From positions 26,205,001-26,269,000 of the forward strand of contig NC_091674.1 in assembly GCF_042453785.1 (NCBI RefSeq): DNA of 64,000 bases. Direction: 5' to 3'. Position numbers and translations under genes: made by a program. This DNA comes from Malus domestica (lineage: Eukaryota; Streptophyta; Magnoliopsida; Rosales; Rosaceae). Positions 1 through 12,800 of the stretch are shown one piece after another (position 1 is the first letter of the stretch; every line of letters starts with the position of its first letter). The notes beneath the pieces were generated by a model. That model was given only the letters and a program-made list of their open reading frames with translations, was not told the DNA's origin and did not search any database.

Positions 1-716
1 CGTAGCCAATCTGGGTGAACCACGTACATCTTGTGTTTGCTTTCCTATCTCTATCCATTTATATACTTATCCACACTAATGACCGGAGCAATCTAGCGAA
101 GATCACAAAAAGCGACCGTTTTCGCTACCTAGGATCTATCTTGCAAGAGAACGGAGAATTAGATGGAGATCTCAACCATAGAATACGAGCTGGATGGAAA
201 GAGTGCATCCGGCGTGTTGTGTGACCGTCGTAGGCCACTGAAGCTCAAGGGAAAATTTTATAGGACGGCAATAAGGCCAGCGATGTTGTATGGCACAGAA
301 TGTTGGGTGGTGAAGCATCAACACGTACACAAAATGGGTGTAGCGGAGATGAGGATGCTTCGTGGGATGTGTGGGCACATGAGAAAGGATAAGATTGGGA
401 ATGAGGATATCCGAGGTAAAGTAGGAGTAGCCGAAATTGTAGGAAAGATGAGAGAAAATCGGCTCCGGTGATTTGGACATGTGCAAAGAAGGCCGTCTGA
501 CGCTCCGGTTCGAAGATGTGACTACGGGACAGAGGTTCAGGGCCGAAGGGGTAGAGGAAGACCTAGGAAAACTTTGGAAGAGACTCTAAGAAAAGACTTA
601 GAGTACTTGGATCTAACGGAGGACATCACAAAATCGAGCGCAATGGCGTTCTAGGATTCATATAGCCGACCCCACTTAGTGGGAAAAGGCTTTGTTGTTG
701 TTGTTGTTGTTGTTGT
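1..716 (+). mobile_element. 3' end of a LINE (non-LTR) retrotransposon, degraded
   Basis: Two overlapping frames encode the C-terminal part of a LINE reverse-transcriptase protein. Recognisable pieces are a YLGSIL motif near 130-150, then RPAMLYGTECW near 275-305, then a basic GRGRPRKT stretch near 547-575. The reading frame is broken at least twice (around 220 and 470), so this is a dead copy. It ends at a (TTG)n tail near 690-716, typical of plant RTE/L1-like elements whose 3' end is a simple repeat. The 5' part lies outside the window or is lost. Confidence 0.8.
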
Positions 717-949
717 ACAGGTAACCGTGAAATTGACAGAAATGTCTTCTAAACAATTTTTGTAACCCAATAATACTTAGCAAATATTATATTTACCTTC
801 ATTGGTAACAGTTAAAAATATCGTCCGTAAACTATTATTTCAATTATTGGAATAGTATAAGGACTTAAAAAATTAAAATACGGAAATGTATGATGAATGT
901 ACCTACCTATAACAGTGTTTAATTGTCATAAAAAAAAATTATGACATTT

Positions 950-1245
950 TTTTTTAAATTTTCAAGTTGTTAAAAAACATGTAGACGGGTGAAAAATGGG
1001 AGATGGTAAAAAAAAAAAAGATAAACGGGTTAAAAATGGTAAATGGGTAAACGGGTATTAAACGGTTACGGTTAAATGAGTATGTGGTTATGAGTATGGT
1101 TAACCGTTTATAAACAGTTATGGGTATGGATATAACCATTTATGCAATTACCTAACGGGTAAACGGTTATGCGGGTATGAGCATAAACAGTTATGGGTAA
1201 ATAACCGCGGTTACCTGCCCGCCATAACTGTTGCCCATTCCTACT
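950..1245. repeat. hAT-like transposon end with subterminal GGGTAAACGG repeats
   Basis: This noncoding stretch repeats variants of ACGGGTA and AACGGTTATG many times and closes with CTGTTGCCCATTCCTA. Dense short subterminal motifs of this kind are typical of nonautonomous hAT elements, where they bind the transposase. I could not find the partner end or a target-site duplication, so only a fragment is claimed. The adjacent 717-949 holds no recognisable feature. Confidence 0.45.
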
Positions 1246-1326
1246 CTCACCCTCAGAAGCTCACTCTCACATTACAGAGCTCTCACCCTCACAATCCTCT
1301 CACAAACAGAGAAATACAATATCAGT

Positions 1327-1392
1327 GTGGATGTAGCCCAAACATTGGGGTGAACCACGATACATCTTGTGTTCTTTACTTTCTTGCAGATT
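1327..1392 (+). repeat. LTR-end-like motif, second copy of the sequence at 1-60
   Basis: The phrase GGTGAACCACG(A)TACATCTTGTGTT occurs here and again at about 14-40. It resembles the 3' end of plant copia LTRs. Both copies are isolated fragments and no internal region survives beside them. The following 1393-2528 is AT-rich with no gene or repeat that I recognise. Confidence 0.35.
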
Positions 1393-2527
1393 CACGATCG
1401 GATTTACATTGTTCCAAGACCCCTCCGATTTTGTACATCAACAACTTCTATAAAATCATGTACGGTTTGTTAACATGACACAAACATGCACAAAAATTTT
1501 GTATTATGAACTATAGCGCGGGTCGTACTGTTTTAGGATGGACCCGTTTTAAAATAAGTCATGTTCCTGTTAACCAACGAAATTCATTAGTAATCTGTTG
1601 ATAATTTAAGTTCTTGTATTCTATTATATGTTTAAGCTGTTGATATTATAACTTGGACAATATCTTTGGGTGTTTCTTTTGTGTTTTTAATCAAACTCAA
1701 TGTTTTTATGTATGATGTTTAAGTAAATAAATTATTTAGTAAAATATACTCGTTCATTCTTGGGTCATATTTGTGTTTGGATGTTTGTTAACTTAATGCG
1801 GTTGTTTGTGTCAATCCATTGCAATTCGTGTTCAACCCAACTTGAAATCGAAAATAATAATTTATTTGTCAGGTCTTCATTTGTATAAGCTGAAAGCTTG
1901 AAATTGAGACTCCCTTCAATTAAGAGAACATTAGGTAATGTTAAATCAACTAATCATGTGTAATAACAATTATTAACTACTGAAATAACACGAAGCGAAG
2001 AACAAAGAAAAAAAGAATGGAAGAGGATATTGGTAACTTTATCCAAAGAAAACCAACTTTATCTATGTTTTGACATTCGTTTCCCTAATATAATCTCAAT
2101 CTATTTTTTTTAAGGGAAGAAAACTTAGAAAAGCAAACACCTTGATTAATTAATATATATGCTGCTTATTATGGTGATGAAACGGGATTGTATAAAAATA
2201 GGAGATTAATTAGATATGCATCCGATTCCGATACGCTACTCTGCATCGCCATTAATTATCATTGGTATATCAGTTCTTTCACTCAACAGTATAAACCACT
2301 GAGTCTCTCTCTCTCGTCATACTCTGTCATATAATACAAAGTCGTACCAGTCATATATGGTAGGTAGCAAAGCGTATGTAGTGGGCGACATCCTTTGTGA
2401 GATCATATGCTTATTTTATTCTTTGGCCTCTGGAGGACTTAAACCAAGCAATCCATGCATAAACGCCCTTAATACGCGTGGACAACAAACAACACTCATC
2501 GTCTCACACAATTATAATTGGCTGAAC

Positions 2528-2528
<1 letters not shown>

Positions 2529-2575
<47 letters not shown>

Positions 2576-2576
2576 A

Positions 2577-2612
<36 letters not shown>

Positions 2613-2613
2613 T
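2529..2613. repeat. Compound microsatellite (TA)n/(TATG)n
   Basis: About 85 bp of alternating TA runs and TATG/TGTA units, visible directly. The ORF crossing it is an artefact of the repeat. The flanking 2614-4080 is AT-rich intergenic DNA with no gene; a short stretch at 3091-3235 begins GGTGGTGCTATCCAC like the MITE at 24180 but its other end is not clear. Confidence 0.9.
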
Positions 2614-4069
2614 GTTAGGAACAGTAATTTGCGCACAACTTTAGCCGTTGTAAAGAGATAAGCAATTAGTTGAAATTGTCAGTTTTTTATGTTTGATTAT
2701 AAAAATGATTATTTTTAGTAACAATGATAATTTTGATCATATGTCAGTGACATAATGACCACACAACGATAATGTAATGATGACATGATAAAAATGAATT
2801 ATTTTTCCAACAAAATATTAAAAATACTTATTTCAGCTAGTGCCTTTAAAAGATTCACATGCATCACTAATGATAATTTATCAGTGTTTAGAAGATGAAG
2901 CATAGAACTCATCCTTTAATAATGGTTAGTTTAGCGAGGTTTTATTGTTTTCAGAATATGTATGAGAGCAAAACGAGAGATGGATTCGTAATATTAATAT
3001 TTGTTTGTGTTTTGAGAAGAATGTGAGTGAATTTAATCGTCACTTTGATCAATACTGGCTTGTAATTAAAAAAGTGTAATGTTAAAAATAGGGTGGTGCT
3101 ATCCACGTATCCATTTTTACTTTTCACATATTTTTTGTTAATTTTTGTTTTATAATCTTCTTCAACTATTTCAATTCGATGATCGAAAGTTGAGAACTGC
3201 GTGAGAAGTAAAAAGAGATGTGCTGAAAAATATCATAATTTTGTATCACGTTTCAATATCATTTGATGTTAATTACAAGTGATGTGTACAACCAGAACTT
3301 AAGTATATGTAACACCAGTGACTTTATTATGGAATAATCGACATAATACACAATAACAAGCTGATTGTATTTTGTATATTGTTAATCTCAAAAGCTTCGG
3401 ACACTCCATGGTTACTTATCATTAAGAAACTATTGCTCATTATCTAAAATTAGGCATTGACACCTATGCTCAAGTGACTTCATAAAACAGAAAAATAAAA
3501 TATTATGCCCGCATATGAAACTTTGATTTTTTTACAAAGAGCACATTCTCCTTATGCGTGAAGTTGTAGATAACAAAAACTGAAAGTCTACTATACATTA
3601 GTCCATGAGATACACTGTAGATAGTAAAACTGGTGCATGACATACTATTATGGAGTGTTTACGCATCCGTAATCGAAATGAAAATAAAGAATCAAATTTT
3701 GATTATGAATCATTCTTGTGTTTACTAAGATTTGGAGAAATCAAAACTGTATGGGGTCCACATAAAAATAGGATTCAACTCCTCCTTTTGGAGGAATTGG
3801 ATTCCCAGGTGAGAGGTGGGAATTGAATTCCAGGAGTTGTGGGCAATCAGGACTGCATGATTTTTACTCATTATACCCACATATTTTATAAAATTCAAGT
3901 CTGCCTAGGATGTATTTATTGCAGTTTGGAGATGATGGCATAAACAAAAACAGTTAGGGAAATTAAAGTTTGCCTAGGTGTATTTATAGCAGTTTGGAGA
4001 AGCGCTTAATTAGAGAGTTAGATTGCAACAAAATAGGTCCTTTTTTTTTATTTTATGGAACGATATTAT

Positions 4070-4215
4070 CTACATTAAGAGGGAGGGAATGAGCTTAGCA
4101 TGACAATGTGCTAACAATAATGTGGTTCAAACTCGCATTTGATGAGACGAGAATCGAACCTAAGACCTCTCATTTACAAGTGAAGATGAATATCACTAAA
4201 CCGTAGTACTAAATG
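4070..4215. repeat. Dispersed repeat, same family as 32985-33060
   Basis: Contains the string AACCTAAGAC followed by TTTACAA, an A-rich stretch and CGTAGTACTAA. The same order of motifs occurs near 32998-33058. It may be a SINE or an old MITE; neither end is clear enough to decide. The surrounding 3240-4860 has no gene. Confidence 0.4.
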
Positions 4216-4862
4216 ATAAAGGGGCAAAAAATAGGTAATTTTTTATTTAAAAAAAAAGGTTTTAAAAGGTGGAAATGGGGCAAAAATTTATGGTTTACAT
4301 TATAAGAAGAGGTAGAAAGTTTCTATAATTTATAAGTATATGTTAATATGAAAATTGAAGTTATTACCTGGCACATAATTAACTTATTTAGAATATAGGC
4401 AGTTTAGTAATTATACTAGCTTTAATTCTAGTTTATGGGTATTTGGTAAACAGCTTTTAAGAATTAGCATTATGCATACTTAATTCTAGATAGTTTAGTA
4501 AACAACTTTTTATATGAATCTGACTCAATCCAACTCCTTCTTAATTAAATTCCTTCTTAATTTAATTACTCAAATCTAATTATGAATTAGTAAACGTACT
4601 AGACTCAGAAATTGGGAATCAATATTTATGGCCTATACGAATAAGAGTATGGAATTTGACTGGAACGCTCTGTGCAATTGCATGGACCAAGTCCTGAAAT
4701 GTTTTTCGGTCAGTTAAATCAAAGTCATCATCAGAGAGTGAAAAGAAGTAAAATCAGGTTGTGAACAAGGCATAGCTCCGGATTCTCTTTTTTCGTACGC
4801 TAAATATTTACACTCCCAATATACAAGCACTTCATAAAGTAATACTCACTATTAAAATAAGC

Positions 4863-5022
4863 GTAATGCTAGAGAAATTAAGTTTGTAAATTAAATTTTG
4901 TAAACTAAATAATATAGAAATTGATGATTAGATTTATTACTTAAATTTTGATTAAAGTACTTATTATTTATTAGTAACACGTCATTTTAGTTTACAAATT
5001 TAATCTACCTATCATTACTCTT
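4863..5022. mobile_element. MITE, about 160 bp
   Basis: The ends form an imperfect inverted repeat: TAATGCTAGAGAAATTAAG on the left, and on the right the reverse complement of TTTAATCTACCTATCATTA. The interior is AT-rich and noncoding. The superfamily is not assigned because no clear target-site duplication is visible. Confidence 0.55.
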
Positions 5023-5097
5023 AATTTAGTATTGTCAAAATTAATTTATTATTATTTTAATACACGATACATTTATATTAAACAGTAAGAGATTATA

Positions 5098-5333
5098 TAT
5101 AGACTTGTTTGGAACTACTTTTAAAATAGCTGAAAGCGTTGTTAGTTAAAATATTTTTGGGATCAATCTTTAGTAAAATACGTAAGTAAATCCTGAAAAT
5201 GCACTTGAAGTGCTTATTGCAAGAACACCAATTATGTGTTTCTTGTAGGAAGTACTTTAAGTGCTTTTGGAACCAAAAAACACTTATCCAAAAAGAGCTT
5301 TTAGTTATTTTAAAAGCGCTTTCAAACGAGCCA
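5098..5333. mobile_element. MITE, about 235 bp, hAT-like ends
   Basis: The left end carries TGTTTGGAACTACTTTTAAA and AGCTGAAAGCG. The right end carries the inverted counterpart, TTTTAAAAGCGCTTTCAAAC. The interior is a run of short A/T-rich and AGTGCTT motifs. An ORF on the minus strand spans it but shows no protein family. It lies about 640 bp upstream of the KNOX start. Confidence 0.55.
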
Positions 5334-5561
5334 AAAAACACACAAAGTTAACTAATAATTTAAGATCGAACTTGTTACCGACGAAATTGGAACATAAAAC
5401 TTTTAAGTAAAAAAATACTATTAAATTTAATATCAAGTGACTAATCAACTAATTAACTCTTACATAAATACATGTGGATGCCAGTTGATCATATGTGCGT
5501 AGATGCATCTACATACAGTTGTTGAAAAAATCTACACACATATAAGCTTACATTTTTAAAA

Positions 5562-5713
5562 GGGAATTTTAACGAAAAGCACCCGGTACTGTTCATTTTA
5601 ACGAAAAACCATATTTTTACACTAAAAAGTCAATCCTGGTACTATTCACTTTATCCTTTATTTTGTCCTTATCATTAAAACTCAAAGTTTTCAAGCCCTT
5701 TTCATTAGTTTTC
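5562..5713. mobile_element. MITE family 'TTTAACGAAAA', copy 1
   Basis: Starts GGGAATTTTAACGAAAAGC and closes with CTTTTCATTAGTTTTC, an imperfect inverted repeat. Inside are AACGAAAAACCA, AAAAAGTCAATCCTG and AAACTCAAAGTTTTCAA. Three more copies of the family lie in this window (33106, 42209, 47271). This copy ends about 260 bp upstream of the KNOX start codon, so it probably sits in that gene's promoter. Confidence 0.65.
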
Positions 5714-5975
5714 ATTTTTTAAAACCCACGCCAAAAGGAAAGTATTTGAACCAGTAATTTACCGCTTTGTACAACCTCCGTATGTTATTTTGCTACGATT
5801 AGTGACCAACTTTAAACCTAAATTAATTTATAATGATAAGACTCTGCGTTCTCTCTGGCCTCACACTTCCACTTTTCATCCCTATAATAATAAGCTGGAA
5901 GCTCTCTTCTTTGTGTCTTTCCCAGTTTCCCTAAGCAGATATAGCTTATCCTGATCTCTTCTTGGAAACGCACCA

Positions 5976-6845
5976 ATGATGGAGGATCTGTACGGCCTCG
6001 CCGGCTCATCGTCAACGCCTTCAGCTGGTTTCAGCTCTGATCTTTACTACTCTTCGTCAATGGCTGCTATGCCTTTCTCGGCGAATCAGACGGTTCCTGA
6101 TCATCAGTTGGACTACTACTGCAACTACAGGAGCAGGAGCGCCAGCTTTGAGCCTTTAGCGGCGGCTTTGGGGGAGCAGCGGATACCCGGGACGATGAGA
6201 CCGGACCAGATGTTTTCAGGGTCGTCGTCCGGAGTGTCGGACGCTGCTTCGGTGGTGGCTGCTGGGATTCAAAGAGGAGGAGGGGAAAGAGGTTGGGGAG
6301 AGGAGGTTTCTTGTCAAATGAATGAGATGATCGCTTCACATCCTCTATACCCTAAGCTTCTTCAAGCTTACATCGATTGCCAAAAGGTGTAGTACTGTTA
6401 CTATATAGTTAGTAAACCCTAACATATCTATCCAAGAATACCAAGAAATAAAGATGTTATATTATATGTGCTAGTCTCGGTAGAAACGGTTAGCAAATAA
6501 GTTTTGAGTTTTCAGAAGGAAGTTAAAAATAAAAACTGAAAACAAATGATAATCAAACGGTTTCTATCCTCAACAAATTTGGAGATTTGATAAGTATATG
6601 TGACCATTTAGTTAGTAATGAAGTGGCTTTATGTTTTTTTGGATGCTCTTTAGTTTATTAATTAATTGTTTATGTTGGTGTTTAATTTGGCTGAATTACA
6701 ATAGCAAATGTGTAGGTGGGGGCGCCACCAGAAATAGCAAGTGTGTTGGACGAAATCCGGCCACAAAGTGATCATCTAATTTCCAGGAGACCCACCGATT
6801 CAACTTGCATGGCTACTGCCGATCCTGACCTCGATCTCTTCATGG

Positions 6846-6888
<43 letters not shown>

Positions 6889-9800
6889 TCAAACTGTGTA
6901 TGATGAAATCTCCTTTGTGTTTTGCCTAGCTAATTCTCTCTCTCTCATTTCTTAGGAAAGTTACTGCGATATATTGTTCAAGTACAAATCGGATCTTACG
7001 AGGCCATTCGATGAAGCAATCACCTTCTTGAACAAGATGGAGACGCAGCTCAACGCGCTCGCCAATAATACCAGTACTCTCTCTCCTTCAACTTTCTCTT
7101 TTAATTAACCCAAATCTTTGTTTTCTCTAGGTATTGCTTTATGTGATACATTTAGCTATAGGCGCGCGTTAGTGCTGTGCACCTTATTACAAGAGGCAGA
7201 AATTAACTCTAATCCATTTAGGAGAAGGAAGAGAGCAGTACTATACTTGTGTACAAATTAAGCTTGTGATCAGGTAAATTAAGAAACCCTAGAATAGATA
7301 AAAGGGACCCTAAATAGATCAGAAACAGTGTGATTTGAAGGTATTTGGTGACACTTGATTTCACAGATGTAGACGAGTTCTCTATGTGGCAGTGCCCTAG
7401 ATTATAGCATATGATACATATTAATTTTCGTGTCTAGCTGCTTATGGTCCTGGCTAGTTAATTGAGCGACTATCTCAAAAAATAGAATAAAAATGTGAGC
7501 TTTAATTTGAGGCGGATGTTGAGATATATATATGTATGTATGTATGTATATAAGTTTGAGTATTTTTAGAGTAGCATTTTTGTATAAGTTTTGTTTTTCC
7601 ATTTCTTATCCAAACATCACCTCATGAGCACAATAGAAGTATTTTTATAGGGCAATGTTATTTAGACGCAAAAAACTGACTCACTTGTTAGCACATTTTT
7701 TAATAGTGGTGGCAATTTAGTATGTTAAGAAGTATTTTCATGAGATAATGTTTTTCAAGTGATTGAACTATCTTACTTGGGCGGATGGGTAGGAGGCATC
7801 TTAAGACGCCTCTATTAAGGGAGAACCTTTCCTATGTAGATGTTGCACATTAGAAGAACATATTATATTATTAGGGCAATGCTATTTAGACGCAAAAAAC
7901 TGACCCATTTTTAACTCTCTTTTTAATAGAGGTGGCAGGTTAGTGTGTGTTAAAGAAGTATTTTCATAAGATAAATGTTTTGCGCAAGAGTTTGGTAGAA
8001 GTTATTTTTTCATAATTTTGACATAATAATTAACCTTTTGAAAAATCTGGGAAGAGCGAAAATATATCTTCTCACAGTTATATATACTTTTCGATTATTT
8101 TTTCATGATATGGTCTACATAAACTGATTTCTGTTTGTTAGTTTGCATATTTTAAGAACCACCTTGTTTTTATATGTAGTTTTGCTTTATTTATAGGTAA
8201 TTTGTATTGGCCTCTGATTATATAACTTGTGTTGGTATCTGCCCATATAGATATGGGTATTATTCTCTGTATACCTGTAAAAAAAAAGGTTATTTACACA
8301 ATTTTTTTTCCTTAAATGTTTTTAACTTTTTAGTATGGGCGTGAAGTCATTTTTTTTATCCAACTTATAGAGATGCTAAGAAGTGTTTAGAGGGGGAAAA
8401 TAATCTAATGTCTGCTTGTTCCTTGCTCACACGGTAAAGTGTATAATCTAATTGGAGACATCTAATGTATGCATCTAGTTGGATTGGCTTAATTTTCCTT
8501 GTGTGAGTGGCTCTTGGCTTTTGCATTTATACTAAACTTTCATTTATTGGAATGGTCAAAATATTGATTGTGGGTTTCTTAACTTAAATCTTCAAGTTAT
8601 TTGGATATGATCAATAGAGCATGAGTTTTTGTGCATGTCATGTAAGGGCATTAAGAACTTTACCTTGGTAAAATAATTGTACTTGATCAAATTCTTACAT
8701 ATAACCAAATAAAGAGCACTTACAAGAATTATTAGGAATAACTGGTGGCGGTTTCAACTGTATAAAATTTAATCCAAGCTGAAACAAACCACTTTTCTTC
8801 TAATCATCCACATGATGAAGACAAGGAGATTCCTCGTATGGAATCATGTGACGAAAATCAGTTTTATATACATATCAGGCTAAGTTACATTTCCAAAATT
8901 GTCTGCCTTGGGGACTTACCTTGTATTCATTCACCGTTTATCTCCAACTTTTGAGGTTGTGCATATATTTGTATAATGGCTTAATCCATGAGATTCGTAC
9001 TTGCAACAGATTGATGTTCTCATTGAAATCATTAGTTTAGCATTACCTTTTGTGCTTAAGGCAATAAGTTTGCAGATATAGTATGACAATATGCTTTTTT
9101 TTTTATTTGCACCACTTTAAAAGCAAGCTTTTTTCATAGGATGTTATGGATTATGTTTGGGAACATTGGTGTGGGAACCTGGTTGTTACTACTTAATTGG
9201 TTTAGGCATGCAAAGAAACTATAATTTAACATTAAATTCAAAAGAGTTCATCACCTTTAAGGCTCTCGGCTACTGAGTTTGAAAGCTTCTATTACTTATT
9301 GTGCTTGCAGGGTGTCCTTTTTCTGTCAATGACATGCTTGAGCAGATTCTTTTTTAATTTTCAAATACTATATCACGAGGATACCTTCGATGTACATGCA
9401 GTCTTTAAGATAAAATGAAATTGGCATGTGCCATCTATTCATGTTATTATGTTAATGGTTAAGAGCTGTTGAAGCTTTATACCAAGTATGTTTTGGGTGT
9501 TCTCTACCTGCAGATTGTACGTTTCTTAGCTGGAACAAGTTTGAAATTTGAAAGTCTTAAATCATATCTAGTAAGTTTTGTCTATATAATTTATAAATGG
9601 AAATGGTAGTAGCACTCTAAAATAATCCTCTCATTAGTCATTCCTCCTTTGTTTTTCCAGTAAAGGTGAGTACATAAAAGAATTTCAAATTTTAGCTACT
9701 CCTTTTTCTACGAGTAGCTCTTATCGGCTAATTAACAAGAGCAGTTTGTGTATTATCTGTTATGATTTTTAGCAGTACTTCGTGTATGATGGGGGAGTAT

Positions 9801-12800
9801 CTCTTATCGGCTAATTAATAAACCCTCATTTTTATGGAGCATCTTGGAAAATTAGTCTTTGAAATTCCATGTTCCTTCATTGTCACATCTAGCTATAACA
9901 CCAGGTTTGCCTTAACTGCCATTTCATTTTGGGATAGCCAAAGTTCTAGTAGTAAGATTAATTAAAATATTGATGTTACACTTGCATGCAAATAGTAAAT
10001 GATTAAATATAGTACTTTGTTTATTGAAAATTGGTACATAGGCATTAGGTTTTGGTGTTAATCATTGGTTATCTATGTATCTATAGGTTCTACTTCCTAG
10101 CATAGGGAATTTTTCTTCCAAACCTTCTGTGTTTTTGCCTACTTAAGTTTTGAACTGTGACAGTCTTATGTCTGCATATCCATTATCATTCTTTGTTCTA
10201 AAGCAAATCAACGAAGTAAAATTCGTAATACAAACAGTACATATATACATGCCACAAACAAGAGCGCCCAAACGCCAATTTTAAGATCTTAGGGTTGGTT
10301 TGGTATTGATATGTTTTTAAAAAAACTGTTTCTGTTGTGATGTGAGAATAAGCGGCTGTGAAATAAAACTGTAGAGTGTTTGTTTGGTAAAATTTTTTAT
10401 AAAAATGCTTTTGAAAAAAAAGAAGTATTATAGTGTTTGGTAAATTTTTATGTAAAACAGATATGAAAAAAAACTGATTTTTCAAAGTTGGATTTTGCAG
10501 CTTCTTGTTTTTTGTTTCATCTAAAATTGTGAAAAAAAATTGAAGCTAAATGTTTACTAAACATAAAAAACTCTTAGCTTTTTTCAAAATCATCTCAATA
10601 CTAAATCAGCACTAACTATTCGTTTGGGTCTGCTGCAATGTTTGTCATCTTCCCTGGATTGAAATGAAAGTCCAAATTCACATGTATCATGTCAGGTAAA
10701 GAATGCAGCTAGGTTTTGCTACATGTGCTCAATCACTGTGCGTGCACGAGTGATTTGAAATTTCATTGCATGCTGTGCAGTAGTAAATGTGCACGGTGCA
10801 CCCACCCACTAGCTAGCTAGTGAGGGCATTGGAAACCGTGTATTATTATTAGGGGACAACGAAAAACAAAGGGCATAGCGAGGGCACAGCCAGAGGGTAG
10901 AAAGGTCAATCGATAGATTGGATAGCGGGGAAGAAGTTTAAATGTGGTTGATTTGTTGACCAGAAGGACCCCCGCAGTTCCCGCTGCAGGTAGGGTTCAG
11001 CTTTTAAGCATTCAAACTTGAAGCAAGACTGGTTGAAGCTGTGGTGGCTGCTGGTGCATCCGATGCTTTTTTCTTCCCTTAGGTGGTATGTGTTAAATGA
11101 TCTTCTGTATCCATATTTCTGGCACGAAACCCAAACCAGTCTTGTATGTAGCACTCATGTAATACTCACATCTGCGTCCATAATTCTTACAAGTTTTTTA
11201 CTATCGTAATTACTAAATGACGAATTTCAAACTCATTTTTTGCAATTGAGGTTTGATTTTGATTAATTTCAAAAGCTTTACTGCTACTATTTGTCTTAAT
11301 TATAACATTACATTTAGGTGTTGGCTCTATACGTTGTAACTTTATTTATTCACCGGGGCGTGCACTGTTGCGCTGCTAGTTTGGGTTCAAATTGGGGCGT
11401 GTCAGAAAGTGGTAACCAAGTAACTGAAATAAACAGGTATATTAAAAGTCGTAAAAATGTGTGCGAAAAATTATATATTCTTTTTTATATTTACCATTTG
11501 TTTTTAGAAACATATATCATTTATATAATGTGTTACTATGTTCTTTGATTAGATTGAAAAAGGGTTTTGTTTGTGCTGTTTAGATAAATAGATTGACATT
11601 TTCTATTTTGGTCATATGAAATTGGGTTGCGCACCAATTTCCATAGGACTACAGGAAAAAAGGAAATGGGAAAGCACAAAGGTATAGATGCTTTCTGCAA
11701 CCTTTCTCGGAACTGCAAGAAATTGAAAAAAAAGTTGACACGGTAGATTTGAGAGTCAACTGAACTGATGGAGATTTGAGAGTGTAGCAGGCTGCAGGCA
11801 GGCCGTCAGGCCGTCAGGCAATGAGCGTTCTTTGGAGTTGAGTGTAGAAGAATCATAATACGTATAGTGCCGTGCCTTACGGGTAACCTTACCACTCAGA
11901 CTGAAAGAACAGATCGATCGATGAGCCCACTCATACTTGACTGCATACGATACGACAGAACGAACTTCTTCAGTATTTCTTTTTGGTTTTCTTTTTAAAC
12001 TCAAAACTTTTGTTTTCAGGCTGTCAGTTGATGTTACCGGACCCCGCCATCAGTATAGCACCATGGCTTTATGATACATCACATCCCTGGAAACATGAAA
12101 TCCTGCTCTCCATGTGTGCATGCAGGGTCTCTCGTAGATGATCAATGGATGGATGGTTCCATAGCTGATGTGCATGGCTGGCCCACTGTTTCATCAATTG
12201 GTCCCACAATTCTGTTCCATGCCCATTTGGGATCATGGGGATCCATCTCTCCATGCTCACATGGTCGAGACTCAAAGTCTCAAGTCTAAACGTAACAAAT
12301 AAAAAGATTTGACAATAAAAAAAAAAACTTAACAAATAGAAGGACTCGTTTGGTAAATCCATAACCGGAATTGGAAGAATTAAATTGAGAGAGAATTGAG
12401 TATTTTTTAGCATTGTCGCCTTGGCTTATACACTGACAATTAGAATGTAGAAATTAATTAATTATGTGATTACATCTTACAGTATGTTAGGAATGAAACC
12501 ATGAAGCAGTTGAGTGTGGAACCAATTCCATAGGGTTTTCTTAAAGCAGTTTCAATTAAATATTATGGGTAGAATTTTATTCCTTCTTTTGTGACCTTTA
12601 TTTGTGGAGGTGGTTAATTTAGGAGCACATTTCTGCTACTTATAAACAACAGAACAAGTTATTTAAAATTTGGCATATTGGATTTCCGTTCAATTGTACA
12701 AATCAGGGTTTTTTTCATTGCAGACGACGCTGCTGGTTCATCAGACGAAGAAGACTGGAGTGGAGGAGAGATAGAGGCTCAAGACTCTCCGCGGACAAAT

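Noticed and set aside
12069..12413. ORFs in both strands of KNOX intron 3
   Set aside because: No domain, no splice context, and they lie within an intron bounded by conserved KNOX exons.
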